NCBI RefSeq assembly: GCF_940670765.1
Contig: NZ_CALNVW010000019.1
Coordinates: 124,001-188,000, forward strand
DNA length: 64,000 bases
Origin: Streptomyces sp. A 4/2
Lineage (GTDB): Bacteria > Actinomycetota > Actinomycetes > Streptomycetales > Streptomycetaceae
Reading direction: 5' to 3'
Shown: piece after piece, positions 51,488-61,907 of the stretch
Position numbering within the stretch: position 1 is the first letter of the stretch
How the letters are laid out: each line of letters opens with the position of its first letter
Notes under the pieces: model-generated
Seen by the model: the letters and a program-made list of their open reading frames with translations, nothing else
The model's database searches: none
What the model was told of the DNA's origin: nothing
Translations under genes and position numbers: made by a program

Positions 51488-53554
51488 CTAGGCGTTCATG
51501 AACTCGCCCGGTTCGAGGGCCCGGCCGGTGATGCGGACATCGCCGATGGTGCCGTGGAAGACCTGGTCGAGCGCACCGTCCCACTGGTAACCGCCGAGCA
51601 GGAACGGCATGTTGAGGGTGGTCAGGCCGACGGCGGCGCCGGCGGGGTTGCGGCCCTCTTCGCAGCCGTTGACGTAGAGCTTGCTGGTCCGCCCGTCGTT
51701 GGCGACGGCGACGTGCCACCACTGCTCCTTCTGCAGCAGGTGGCTCCAGGCGGTCGTCGGCCCGTTCCGGTTGAGCGGGTAGGCGTTCCACTGCAGCTCG
51801 ATGCCGGTGGACAGGCTGAGGGCGAGGACGGGCTCCTCCGCGGTGGCGGAGGGGCCGTTCTTGCCCGCCCGGCCCGCGCTGCCCACGCGGCTGAGCATCG
51901 ACGACCAGCCGTTGCGGTCCCCGTCCCAGTCGGCGGGCACCTTGAAGAACACCTCGAAGGTGTAACCGTGCGCGAACGTCTCACGGTTGACCGGTGCCTT
52001 GTCGACCGTCTGCAGGTACACCCCGCTGGCCGGCTTGCCCCCGCCCGCGAAGACCAGACCGGCGTGGCCGGGCTGGTCCGGGTGGTGGTCACCGGTCCAG
52101 GTGAGCGCGTGTGCCGGGGTGCCGGGCACGGTGCACAGGACGAGGTCGTTGCCCTTGCCCGTCTGGTCCTTGACGACCGTGCCGGGGGCGACATCGCGTC
52201 CGGCGGCGCCGCCCTCGTCGAACCGCCAGTAGGCGAGCGTGCCGGGCAGCAGCATCCGCCGGGCCGGCCGGGCCTTGCGGGGCGGTACGGGCGCGAACCC
52301 GGCGAAGCGCTGGTCGAAGTCGATCTCCATCGAGAAGTAGTCGACCTTCGAGGTCAGTTCGATCTCCTTCGCGGCGAGGGCGTTCAGCTCGTTCTTCGCC
52401 GCCAGCTCGCGGACCCACGGGGAGAAGGTGGCGACGTCGATCGTGCCGCGGTTGAGGTCGAAGCGGTACGAGCGGATCATGCCGGAGCCGCCGTAGTACC
52501 GGTCCTGGTAGTTGGTGATGTGCAGGTGCACGTCGTTGCCCGCGCTGTTCTTCAGGACCGTGCTGCCGGGCGGCCAGTAGTGCCCGTTGAGGGTCAGGAA
52601 GATCTGGTCGTTGTCCTTGATCAGCCGGTCCCACAACTGGTGCCCGTAGTCGGACAGTTCGGCCTCGCCGCCGTCGTCGGCGCCGACGATCTCGTGGGTG
52701 GTCACGATCACCGGCAGCGTCGGATCGGCCGCGATGACCGTGTTGGCCCACGCGAAGCCCTTGTCCGACAGGCGCCAGTCCAGCGACAGGAGCATCCACT
52801 TGCGGCTGCCCGCCCTGAAGATGTGGGCGGTGTTGTACCCGTCGGGGCTGGAGGAGTGGTAGCCGGGTGTCTTCCTGGCCCGCTTCGGGCTGAAGGTGTC
52901 CAGGTACGGGGTGGCGCCCCGCTGGTCGTCGTCGTGGACGTCGTGGTTGCCGGCCAGCACGCTGTAGGAGGCGCCCGCCCGGTCCAGCATGTCGAACACC
53001 TTCGTCACCGCGGCGTACTCCTCGGGGAGACCGTTCTGGGTCACGTCGCCGAGGTGGGCCAGGAACACGATGTTCTCGTCGTGGCCGTTCGCGCGGCCCT
53101 TCGGGTCGAGGACGTACCGGAACGACGCCTCCATCGGCGCCGGGTGGATGCGGTCCTGATCGAACATGTACTGCGTGTCGGGCATCACGACGACGGTGAA
53201 CCGCGGATCGTCCGGGTCCGGGCTCCACTTGCCGCGCGGTGAGTGAGCCGTCGTGGTCACGTCGTACGGGTCCTCGTGCTTGCCGCTCGGGCCGGACGCG
53301 TACGCGGGCGCCGAACCCAGTAGCCCCGCAGTGGTCGCACCGGCGCCGAGCACACCGGCCCGGTGCAGGAAGGTGCGACGGCTGGACGCGGCGACGCCGT
53401 TCCCGTCGAGGTCCGCGGTGCGCGGGCACGCGCACCCGGACCGGTGCTCGCCGGGCCCGTTGTGCCCAGTCCCCGCATCCCGGTCCGCCTCCAGGGCCGC
53501 CACAGGTATCGGTCCGGCGCCACCGGCGTTGCCGCCTGCGGGAGAACTGTGCAT
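51488..53554 (-). CDS. Tat-exported metallophosphoesterase with C-terminal LamG-like domain
   Basis: 688 aa. A long n-region leads to a twin-arginine signal (SRRTFLHRAGVLGAG...) cut near APAYA. The calcineurin-like phosphoesterase core has VMPDTQYM, FLAHLGDVTQNG, LAGNHDVHD, VIVTTHEI and GHYW, giving the metal Asp/Asn/His set. The last 220 residues form a jelly-roll with GTLAYWRFDEGG, WWHVAVANDGRTSKLYVNG and GTIGDVRITGRALEPGEF, as in Concanavalin/LamG domains. Likely an extracellular phosphodiesterase acting at a glycan or wall polymer. The region 53555-53921 upstream holds only promoter sequence. Confidence 0.9.
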   Translation of the reverse strand: MHSSPAGGNAGGAGPIPVAALEADRDAGTGHNGPGEHRSGCACPRTADLDGNGVAASSRRTFLHRAGVLGAGATTAGLLGSAPAYASGPSGKHEDPYDVTTTAHSPRGKWSPDPDDPRFTVVVMPDTQYMFDQDRIHPAPMEASFRYVLDPKGRANGHDENIVFLAHLGDVTQNGLPEEYAAVTKVFDMLDRAGASYSVLAGNHDVHDDDQRGATPYLDTFSPKRARKTPGYHSSSPDGYNTAHIFRAGSRKWMLLSLDWRLSDKGFAWANTVIAADPTLPVIVTTHEIVGADDGGEAELSDYGHQLWDRLIKDNDQIFLTLNGHYWPPGSTVLKNSAGNDVHLHITNYQDRYYGGSGMIRSYRFDLNRGTIDVATFSPWVRELAAKNELNALAAKEIELTSKVDYFSMEIDFDQRFAGFAPVPPRKARPARRMLLPGTLAYWRFDEGGAAGRDVAPGTVVKDQTGKGNDLVLCTVPGTPAHALTWTGDHHPDQPGHAGLVFAGGGKPASGVYLQTVDKAPVNRETFAHGYTFEVFFKVPADWDGDRNGWSSMLSRVGSAGRAGKNGPSATAEEPVLALSLSTGIELQWNAYPLNRNGPTTAWSHLLQKEQWWHVAVANDGRTSKLYVNGCEEGRNPAGAAVGLTTLNMPFLLGGYQWDGALDQVFHGTIGDVRITGRALEPGEFMNA

Positions 53555-53921
53555 TTCCGCTCCTATGCTGAATATTCGAACGGCTCACCCTAGGGATCAC
53601 TCCACGACCGCAGAATTGCGCGCCGGGTACCGGATGCCGAACGCTCTCCCAACACCACCTCTGGCCCCGGGCACGGCCCGGCGGACCCGCCACCGGGCTG
53701 CACCTCCTGGACATCGGAGCCGAAGAGCCCGCCCGGCCGTTCCTGGCCACAGCTGAACGCCCGGTGTGACCGACGGATGCGCATGGGCCCCGTCCCCGCC
53801 CGAGTCGCTCCGGGATCCGCCCGCGCCCTGACCGGTCAGGAATGGAGAAGCGGAACCCGCGCCCCGCCCGTAGCTTGAAATGCAGGGGAAACGACCGCCC
53901 AAGACTTCAGGAGTGACGACC

Positions 53922-54278
53922 ATGACCAGCTCTTCCACTCAGGGGATCAAGACCGTCCTGCACCCCGTGTCCGACCTGGCGAAGGCCAAAGCGGTGTACG
54001 CCGCCCTGCTCGGCGTGGAGCCGGTGGCCGACGCGGAGTACTACGTCGGCTTCGAGGCCGGGGGCCAGCACATCGGGCTGGTGCCGGGCGGTGCGGCGCA
54101 GGGCATGACCGGGCCGGTGGCCTACTGGCACGTGCCGGACATCGAGGCGAAGCTCGCCGAGGTGACCGCCGCGGGGGGCACCGTGAAGGAGGCCGCGCAC
54201 GATGTCGGCGGGGGCCGCCTGGTGGCCACCTTCACCGACCCCGACGGCAATGTTCTCGGAGTGCTCGAGGACCGGTAG
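53922..54278 (+). CDS. VOC-family (glyoxalase/bleomycin-resistance-like) protein
   Basis: 118 aa, ATG with AGGAGTG upstream. KTVLHPVSDLAKAKAVYAALLGVEP and AYWHVPDIEAKLAEVTAAGG...ATFTDPDGNVLGVLE form the two half modules. Possible metal ligands are the first His and the C-terminal Glu. It precedes a UvrA-like gene by 178 bases on the same strand and both could serve drug tolerance, but the role is open. Confidence 0.87.
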   Translation: MTSSSTQGIKTVLHPVSDLAKAKAVYAALLGVEPVADAEYYVGFEAGGQHIGLVPGGAAQGMTGPVAYWHVPDIEAKLAEVTAAGGTVKEAAHDVGGGRLVATFTDPDGNVLGVLEDR

Positions 54279-54346
54279 GGTCCGATCCCGCTGCGGTGCC
54301 CGGCGTCGTCGTGCGACACCGGGCACCGGCTCACGACCGGAGCCAC

Positions 54347-54417
54347 CGACGCAGACGTAGATGCAGACGCCGACGCAGACGCCGACGCCGACGCAGACGT
54401 AGATGCAGACGCAGACC
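54347..54417 (+). repeat. Hexanucleotide (GACGCA/GACGCC/GACGTAGAT) repeat
   Basis: About eleven imperfect units of a GACGCV repeat, including two copies of GACGCAGACGTAGATGCAGACGC, in the leader of the UvrA-like gene. Slippage there would change leader length, or the N-terminus if the ATG at 54403 is used. Confidence 0.85.
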
Positions 54418-54456
54418 GCGAAGCCGCCCGCGTACACAGATGGAGACACCACGAGC

Positions 54457-56841
<2,385 letters not shown>

Positions 56842-56958
56842 CCGGGAGGTGCCCCGGGGCGCGAACGGTTCGCGCTGGTACGGGCGCCCGGCTGAATAGG
56901 GGTGCCCGGATGGTAGGGGTGCCCGTACCGCAGCAGCGGCGCCCGGCACCTTTGGTGC

Positions 56959-57189
56959 CTACCCGGCGCGGACGACCAGAGCGAATGACGTCCGTAGCCG
57001 CCGGAACGACTTGTGCGCGCTGCGGCCCGTGTGGCTCAGGCACTCGACATCGACCGCCGCCGGGTCGGCCGAGGGCTTTGCCTTCCACTCACACCACAAG
57101 CACTCGGCCTCAAAGGTCACGTCGGTGTCCGGATGCTCCGTGATGGTGTGCTGGACGTATCGGTACGCGGCCCGTACAGCCCCGCTCAC
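56959..57189 (-). CDS. DUF7848-like small cysteine protein
   Basis: 76 aa from a GTG at 57189 that overlaps the stop of the preceding gene (GTGA). YRYVQHTITEHPDTDVTFEAECLWCEWK...VECLSHTGRSAHKSFRRL matches small Streptomyces proteins with a CxxC and a later C/H pair, a likely zinc site. Commonly found beside XRE/DUF6879 loci. Unknown function. Confidence 0.72.
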   Translation of the reverse strand: MSGAVRAAYRYVQHTITEHPDTDVTFEAECLWCEWKAKPSADPAAVDVECLSHTGRSAHKSFRRLRTSFALVVRAG

Positions 57190-57383
57190 GCGTGCTGCCC
57201 AGCACGGTGGCGGCCGATCTCCACGTGGGCGTCGGAGACCTTCGACCAGTCGCCGACCCTGGCCGAATCGGCCCGCGCCCGCGCCAGTGCGGAGCACACG
57301 TCGCACCCGGCAACGGGTTCCGGCGAAGCCGAAGGCTCCGTCAGGTGCACCGGGGGTTCCATCGTCGTCCGTCGCTTGCTCAT
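57186..57383 (-). CDS. Small protein coupled to the DUF7848-like gene
   Basis: 65 aa: KRRTTMEPPVHLTEPSAS, then GCDVCSALARARADSARVGDWSKVSDAHVEIGRHR, with a CxxC. The -10 box TAGCCT (57396-57391) ends seven bases before the ATG at 57383, so it is probably leaderless. Its stop overlaps the next start. Typical of accessory genes in WhiJ-like loci; unknown function. Confidence 0.7.
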   Translation of the reverse strand: MSKRRTTMEPPVHLTEPSASPEPVAGCDVCSALARARADSARVGDWSKVSDAHVEIGRHRAGQHA

Positions 57384-57526
57384 GAACGGGAGGCTAGACG
57401 GGCGCAGCGGGAGGAAGCGGGCGATATTCTCGATTATTCTCACGCCAGTGCTCGCTATGCGTCGACATTCCCGTTCCAGCTCGGAGATCCTTTGAGCGGG
57501 AAGGCTTCCACGAGGAGGACGCTCGA

Positions 57527-58261
57527 ATGGCACGCAGGTTGCAGTTCAACGGCACGGGCAGCGGCGGCACCGGATGCCCGTCGGTCCATGAAGACCTCGA
57601 CAGCCGGGAAGTGATTGTTCACGGACCGCCGCTCACCGATCCCCAGGACGTAGCACGGCTCCAGCATCTCTCCGAGGGCGAAGTCGCGGTCGTGGTACCG
57701 CGTGAACTGCTGGTCGACTACGCCCCGAAGGACGCCACCCGCGCCGCGCGGATCATCGATCTGGACGAGTTCGAAGGCCTGTTCCGGACGTTCAAGTACA
57801 CAGCCTGGCGGTTGGAGACCCGACGACGCTACGCGAGCGACGAAACCACCGACACCTACCGCCAGTTCATGGAGACCGGCAGCGCACGGTGGGACCTCGA
57901 AGACCCGTACTGCACCATGATCCGTGCGCAGACGGGCGCAGGTAAGCGGGTCGAGCGCGTACGTATCGCCGACGACCCGCCGACGCCCGGCCAGCTGTAC
58001 CTGCTCGACAACGCGAAGCGCAACAGCGCCATCGGTGAAAGCATCAGGAGTCTGCGGCGCGCGGACGCCGAACGGCTTCACCTGCCCCAGGAAGACTTCT
58101 GGATCTTCGACTCGCGGATCGTGGCCAAGCTGAACTTCGACTCCGACGACCAGCTCTTGAACGTCGAACTCATCTCGGAGCCCGCAGAGGTGGTGCGCTG
58201 CTCCCTCGTACGTGACGAGGCGTGGCACCACGCGGTGCCGTATGAAGCGTTCGAGGCGTAA
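57527..58261 (+). CDS. DUF6879-family protein
   Basis: 244 aa, ATG behind GAGGAGGAC. The C-terminal 170 residues (DLDEFEGLFRTFKYTAWRLETRRRY... QEDFWIFDSRIVAKLNFD... LVRDEAWHHAVPYEAF) are the DUF6879 signature. In Streptomyces such proteins are encoded with an XRE/DUF5753 regulator, here 30 bases downstream, and the pair is suspected to work like other WhiJ-partner pairs. No catalytic motif recognised. Confidence 0.85.
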   Translation: MARRLQFNGTGSGGTGCPSVHEDLDSREVIVHGPPLTDPQDVARLQHLSEGEVAVVVPRELLVDYAPKDATRAARIIDLDEFEGLFRTFKYTAWRLETRRRYASDETTDTYRQFMETGSARWDLEDPYCTMIRAQTGAGKRVERVRIADDPPTPGQLYLLDNAKRNSAIGESIRSLRRADAERLHLPQEDFWIFDSRIVAKLNFDSDDQLLNVELISEPAEVVRCSLVRDEAWHHAVPYEAFEA

Positions 58262-58291
58262 CCAGCCTTACCGAAGGCGTGTGTTGAACCG

Positions 58292-59137
58292 TTGAGCACG
58301 GACTACCAGCAAGCACGGTCAGCCCTGGGTTCCAGGCTCCGGGAACTCCGGGTGTCGTGTCCAGGTGGCCGCCTCACCGGTACTCAGCTGGCCGCGCGTC
58401 TCGGCTGGACACAGTCGAAGGTGAGCAAGCTGGAGAACGGGCGGCAGACAGCGACGGCCGAGGACTTGAGACTCTGGACGGTCGCTACACGCCAGCCCGA
58501 GACCTTCGACGAACTCCACGCACGGCTACGGGGGTTCGAGTCCCACATTCGTTCGTGGCGGAGGCAGCTCGCCTCCGGGCACCGACCGGTGCAGGACACG
58601 TGGAACGAGCTGGTGGCCGAGACGTCCGTCATCCACGAATGGGAACCGACCATGGTGTCGGGGCTGCTCCAGACCGCCGACTACGCCCGCCACGTCTTCC
58701 TCAGCTACTCGGAGCTTCAGAACTCGGTGCGCGATACAGAGGCCGCCGTGCGCTCACGCATGAAGCGGCAGGAGTGGCTCTACCAACCGGGCAAGAAGCT
58801 CCAGGTCCTGCTGTGGGAGGCCGCCTTGCGCACCTTGATCTGTCCGCCGTCCGTACTGGCCGCGCAGTTGGACCGCCTCGTGGGCGTCATCGGCATGGAC
58901 ACGGTGACGCTCGGCATCGTCCCTCTGGGGTCCACGGTGAAAGTCCCTCCTGCCAATGGGTTCTACATCCTCGACGGCCGCCTCGCGATCACCGAGGACT
59001 GGCACGCCGAACTGTGGCTGGACGATGCGGACAGCGTCTCGACCTATCAGCGGGTGTGGCAGGCGCTGAGGCGGTCAGCTGTCTCCGGGGCCGACGCCCA
59101 ACGGGTACTCGCCGAGGCACGGCGTGCCCTGTACTGA
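58292..59137 (+). CDS. WhiJ-type XRE regulator with DUF5753 domain
   Basis: 281 aa from a TTG at 58292; the frame contains no earlier start before an in-frame stop. N-terminal HTH (LGSRLRELRVSCPGGRLTGTQLAARLGWTQSKVSKLENGRQ) and the DUF5753 domain (EWEPTMVSGLLQTADYARHVFLSY; WEAALRTLI; GFYILDGRLAITE). Second such regulator of the window (also at 28128), but paired with a DUF6879 instead of a DUF397 protein. Confidence 0.9.
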   Translation: MSTDYQQARSALGSRLRELRVSCPGGRLTGTQLAARLGWTQSKVSKLENGRQTATAEDLRLWTVATRQPETFDELHARLRGFESHIRSWRRQLASGHRPVQDTWNELVAETSVIHEWEPTMVSGLLQTADYARHVFLSYSELQNSVRDTEAAVRSRMKRQEWLYQPGKKLQVLLWEAALRTLICPPSVLAAQLDRLVGVIGMDTVTLGIVPLGSTVKVPPANGFYILDGRLAITEDWHAELWLDDADSVSTYQRVWQALRRSAVSGADAQRVLAEARRALY

Positions 59138-59258
59138 TTTCGGGCAACCCGCCGGGCTACGTGGATCCCTCACCTGGAGACGCAGTCGCGACGCGACGTG
59201 ACCCGTACCGCAGCAGCGGCGCCCGGTCCGGCAGACCGGGCGCCGCTGCCGCTCACCG

Positions 59259-60050
59259 TCAGGCCGGTGAGTTGGCCGGTGAGTTGGCCGTCCGGCCGAG
59301 GTGCCGGGCGAAGAACCGGACCGCGCTGTCGGCCTCGAACCGGGGGAAGTCGAAGTGCTTGCCCGCGTTGGCGTGCAGCGTCTTCTCCTTCGAGGCGAAG
59401 GCGTCGAACAGCGCGAGGCCGGCCTCGCGCGGGATGATCTCGTCGTCCCACTGGATGTCGTACTCGACCGGGACGGTGATCTGCTGCGCCGCCTCGGCCA
59501 CGGCATCGGGCCACATCAGGCCGAAGACCGCAGCCGTGATCCTGGGCTCGGCCGCCACCAGCGGCACCCCGATCGCGGTGCCCAGGGTGAGGCCGAAGTA
59601 GCCCACCGGCCCGTCGGTACCGATCTCCGGAAGTTCCTGGAGGGCGTCCAGGGTCGCCTGCCACTCGGGCACGGCGAGCTCCGCCAGGCGGGCGTTGTAA
59701 CGGACGACGACCGGGCCTTGCGTGCCCGTCGCCTGTGCCTTGCGCAGCTCGGCGATGTCCTGCTCGTCGTGCGCGGTGCGCGGCCGGTCGCCGTGACCGG
59801 GCGCGTCGATGACGACGACGTGGAAGCCGCAGGCGGTCAGGCGCTGTGCCCGGCCCGACATCGAGGGGTGCTTCTTGTGGCCGCCGCCGTTGTGGCCCAT
59901 CAGGACCAGGGGCGCGCGGTCGGTGCCGGAAGAGGCCGGCGACCAGAGAACACCGGGGACGTCGCCCACGGTGAAGTCGCGCTCGATCATGCCGTTCGAC
60001 GACGACTCGGCGGTGAACTGCAGAGAGGGCAGAGAGTGCAGAGAATTCAT
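59259..60050 (-). CDS. Alpha/beta hydrolase (dienelactone hydrolase-like)
   Basis: 263 aa, ATG at 60050 with GAAAGG nine bases upstream. LVLMGHNGGGHKKHPSM (oxyanion region), VVVIDAPGHGDRP, GYFGLTLGTAIGVPLVAAEP (nucleophile elbow G-L-T-L, i.e. Thr in place of Ser), DIQWDDEIIPREAG (acid Asp) and AGKHFDFP (His) follow the family order. The Ser-to-Thr change at the elbow is notable and could alter or abolish hydrolysis. A short leader ORF with an ideal ribosome site and a hairpin precede it. Confidence 0.82.
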   Translation of the reverse strand: MNSLHSLPSLQFTAESSSNGMIERDFTVGDVPGVLWSPASSGTDRAPLVLMGHNGGGHKKHPSMSGRAQRLTACGFHVVVIDAPGHGDRPRTAHDEQDIAELRKAQATGTQGPVVVRYNARLAELAVPEWQATLDALQELPEIGTDGPVGYFGLTLGTAIGVPLVAAEPRITAAVFGLMWPDAVAEAAQQITVPVEYDIQWDDEIIPREAGLALFDAFASKEKTLHANAGKHFDFPRFEADSAVRFFARHLGRTANSPANSPA

Positions 60051-60064
60051 GGGTATTGCCTTTC

Positions 60065-60092
60065 GGGAGTGCCTTGTTGTCGAGGCGCTCCC
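60065..60092 (-). promoter_or_regulatory. Leader hairpin before the hydrolase gene
   Basis: GGGAGCGCCT / AGGCACTCCC (one mismatch, 8-base loop) on the minus strand between the leader ORF stop and the hydrolase ribosome site. Confidence 0.4.
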
Positions 60093-60100
60093 GGCGATAC

Positions 60101-60160
60101 CTACGTCAATCGCCCGACCGTGACGGCAAGGGGGAGCACCCACATCGATACTGCGTTCAT
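60101..60160 (-). CDS. Putative 19-aa leader peptide
   Basis: MNAVSMWVLPLAVTVGRLT, read by hand, preceded by a perfect Shine-Dalgarno AGGAGGTGA five bases before the ATG, the strongest site in this window. It ends 50 bases before the hydrolase start with a hairpin between them, the layout of translational or transcriptional attenuators. Confidence 0.45.
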   Translation of the reverse strand: MNAVSMWVLPLAVTVGRLT

Positions 60161-60198
60161 GGGTCTCACCTCCTCGGGCGTGTCGCGGTCGAGTGCAA

Positions 60199-60227
60199 AG
60201 TACAAGCCCGAGCGTCGTTCCGTCCAA
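60199..60227 (-). promoter_or_regulatory. Promoter for leader peptide and hydrolase
   Basis: TTGGAC - 17 bp - TGTACT on the minus strand, about 40 bases upstream of the leader ORF. The rest of 60228-60401 holds nothing recognisable. Confidence 0.45.
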
Positions 60228-60401
60228 TCCTTTTCCCCGGCACGCAGGGGCGCGTATGCCCGGCGTCAGGGACGTACGGACGGCCGTATCGGACGTGTCA
60301 ACGCCTCTGGAGTGGCCGGGGGGCGGGTGGTCTTCTGTGGGGAGCCGGCGGAACGATCACGGCCGCCGCGCTCTCCCCTCCCCCTCGGAAAGAGGTTTCT
60401 C

Positions 60402-60623
60402 ATGTCCACCATGTCCAACCGGGCCAAGCTCCTCGCGTGTACGGCCGCCGCTGCCGGACTCCTCGCGCTCTCCCCGGCCGTCGCGTCCGCCGCGACCGTC
60501 GACCCGTCGGCGGCTTCGCACCGGTCCGCCGCCGCTGTCTCGAACGTCCCATCGGCGAAGGCCGAACTGGGCGGTGGCATCCACCCGTTGTTCTGCAGCG
60601 AGAACAACCCCTGCATCATGTAG
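60402..60623 (+). CDS. Small secreted peptide with two-cysteine tail
   Basis: 73 aa, ATG at 60402 with GAAAGAGG upstream. A clear Sec signal (NRAKLLACTAAAAGLLALS..., cut after ASA) leaves about 43 residues: a Ser/Ala-rich stretch and a C-terminal GGGIHPLFCSENNPCIM with two Cys six apart, probably a small disulphide loop. No modifying enzymes are adjacent. It may be a signalling or antimicrobial peptide, or a cell-wall-associated peptide. Not recognised. Confidence 0.65.
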   Translation: MSTMSNRAKLLACTAAAAGLLALSPAVASAATVDPSAASHRSAAAVSNVPSAKAELGGGIHPLFCSENNPCIM

Positions 60624-60725
60624 CGGGCGGGAGCGTCGGCGGACGCGCTGAGTGGAGTCAGGGCGCGATCCGCGCCACCGCGTGACGGGCGCGGTGCGCG
60701 GGTTGCGCCTTGCCCGTTGCTGCCT

Positions 60726-61604
60726 TCAGCGGGCGTAGTCCTTGAGCCTCCCGGTCCTCTCGGGTCGCCGGAATGCCGCCGCGCGGGCCTCTGCCGCGCG
60801 GGAGCGGACCTGGTCCGGGGTGAGCGGGGCCGGGCGGCGTGCCGGTACGCCCCGGCACTGGGCGCATTCGCCGCCGGGCAGGGTTTCCGGGCGGCCGGGT
60901 GCGCCGCACTTGCCGCATTCCAGGATGCGCAGCGGCGGGCGCGGGGCGCGTTCCGGCGGGAGTTTGCCGGTGAGCCGGGTGCGGACGAGGCCGGCGGCGC
61001 GGTGTACGGGGGTGGGCAGCCCCTCCGTGAGGGCGTGCAGCAGCTCGGCCTCGCTCGCGCCACGGTCGAACCACAGGGCGGCCAGCGGCTCCAGCGCGGC
61101 ACAGTCCGCCGCCGACAGGCTCAGCGCGGGCGCGGTACGGCCGAGCGCGGCCAGCAGGATGTACGCGCGGGACCGCGCAGGCCGCTTCGGCGGCGGGGCG
61201 TCGTCCGGTACGTCGCCGGAGGCGAACCCCGCCCACCAGGCGTCGTCGCGCGGCGTACGGGAGAACCAGGTGCGCGTCACCCAGCGGGCGCTGCCCGTAC
61301 CGGTGACGTGTTCGCTGCCCCGGCGCAGATTCCCGGCCGTCTGGAGGCGGTTGAGCGCGGTCCGCAGTGCGCACTGTCCGTACGGCAGCACCTTGGCCAG
61401 CGTCTTCACGGAGATGTCCGCGCCGTCCGGGAGCCGGTCGATGTACGCGGCCACGGCTGCTTCGCGCGGCGGGAGGTGGTCGAAGTCCTGTGCGGTACGG
61501 GCGTGTTGGTCCGATGCGGTGCGTTTGCCGTAACCCGGATTTGCCATCGGGTGAGGGGCTCCGGACGTGCTGCGGGAGGCAGCATTAAGGTGGCTGTCAG
61601 CCAT
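60726..61604 (-). CDS. DNA-binding protein with winged-helix and zinc-ribbon
   Basis: 292 aa. An N-terminal winged-helix (about 47-105: LPPREAAVAAYIDRLPDGADISVKTLAKVLPYGQCALRTALNRLQTAGNLRRG) resembles MarR/replication-type HTH domains. A middle helical domain is unrecognised. The C-terminus has a zinc ribbon CGKCGAPGRPETLPGGECAQCRG (CxxC...CxxC). Start ATG at 61604; a second ATG at 61547 is possible. Probably a regulator, transcribed from the promoter at 61721 with a structured leader. Confidence 0.75.
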   Translation of the reverse strand: MADSHLNAASRSTSGAPHPMANPGYGKRTASDQHARTAQDFDHLPPREAAVAAYIDRLPDGADISVKTLAKVLPYGQCALRTALNRLQTAGNLRRGSEHVTGTGSARWVTRTWFSRTPRDDAWWAGFASGDVPDDAPPPKRPARSRAYILLAALGRTAPALSLSAADCAALEPLAALWFDRGASEAELLHALTEGLPTPVHRAAGLVRTRLTGKLPPERAPRPPLRILECGKCGAPGRPETLPGGECAQCRGVPARRPAPLTPDQVRSRAAEARAAAFRRPERTGRLKDYAR

Positions 61605-61640
61605 GGGATCGAACCTGTCTCTTCAGCGATCTCGTGGTCA

Positions 61641-61677
61641 GACCCCCGCAGGTGTTTGCTGACACCGGGCGGGGGTC
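61641..61677 (-). promoter_or_regulatory. Stem-loop in the leader of the zinc-ribbon regulator
   Basis: GACCCCCGC / GCGGGGGTC with an inner GGTGT / ACACC stem and loop TTGCTG. It lies right after the predicted start of transcription and 37 bases before the ATG, so an attenuator or mRNA-stabilising element is likely. Confidence 0.5.
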
Positions 61678-61691
61678 GTTCGTTATCCGGA

Positions 61692-61721
61692 ACGCTAGAC
61701 CGCCGCGACGCTCCGTTGCAA
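61692..61721 (-). promoter_or_regulatory. Promoter of the zinc-ribbon regulator gene
   Basis: TTGCAA - 18 bp - TAGCGT on the minus strand. Confidence 0.5.
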
Positions 61722-61847
61722 GCCGAACGCGGAAAGTCAACAGCCGGGGAGGGTGGGCGGGTTGAGGACCTCCTCCCGTTCCTTGTAAAGAGGGCTCGGA
61801 GCGCGGGGCTTGAGCCCCGGGAGCCTTACCCGGAGCCGGATGCCGCG

Positions 61848-61882
61848 GGACCTCTGGCCGCACGCCGGGCGGCCAGAGGTCC
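61848..61882 (-). terminator. Terminator of the DUF1326 gene
   Basis: Perfect 14-bp stem GGACCTCTGGCCGC with a 7-base loop, 26 bases after the stop. Confidence 0.85.
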
Positions 61883-61907
61883 GAGAGTGAGCCGAGGGCG
61901 CGGACCG

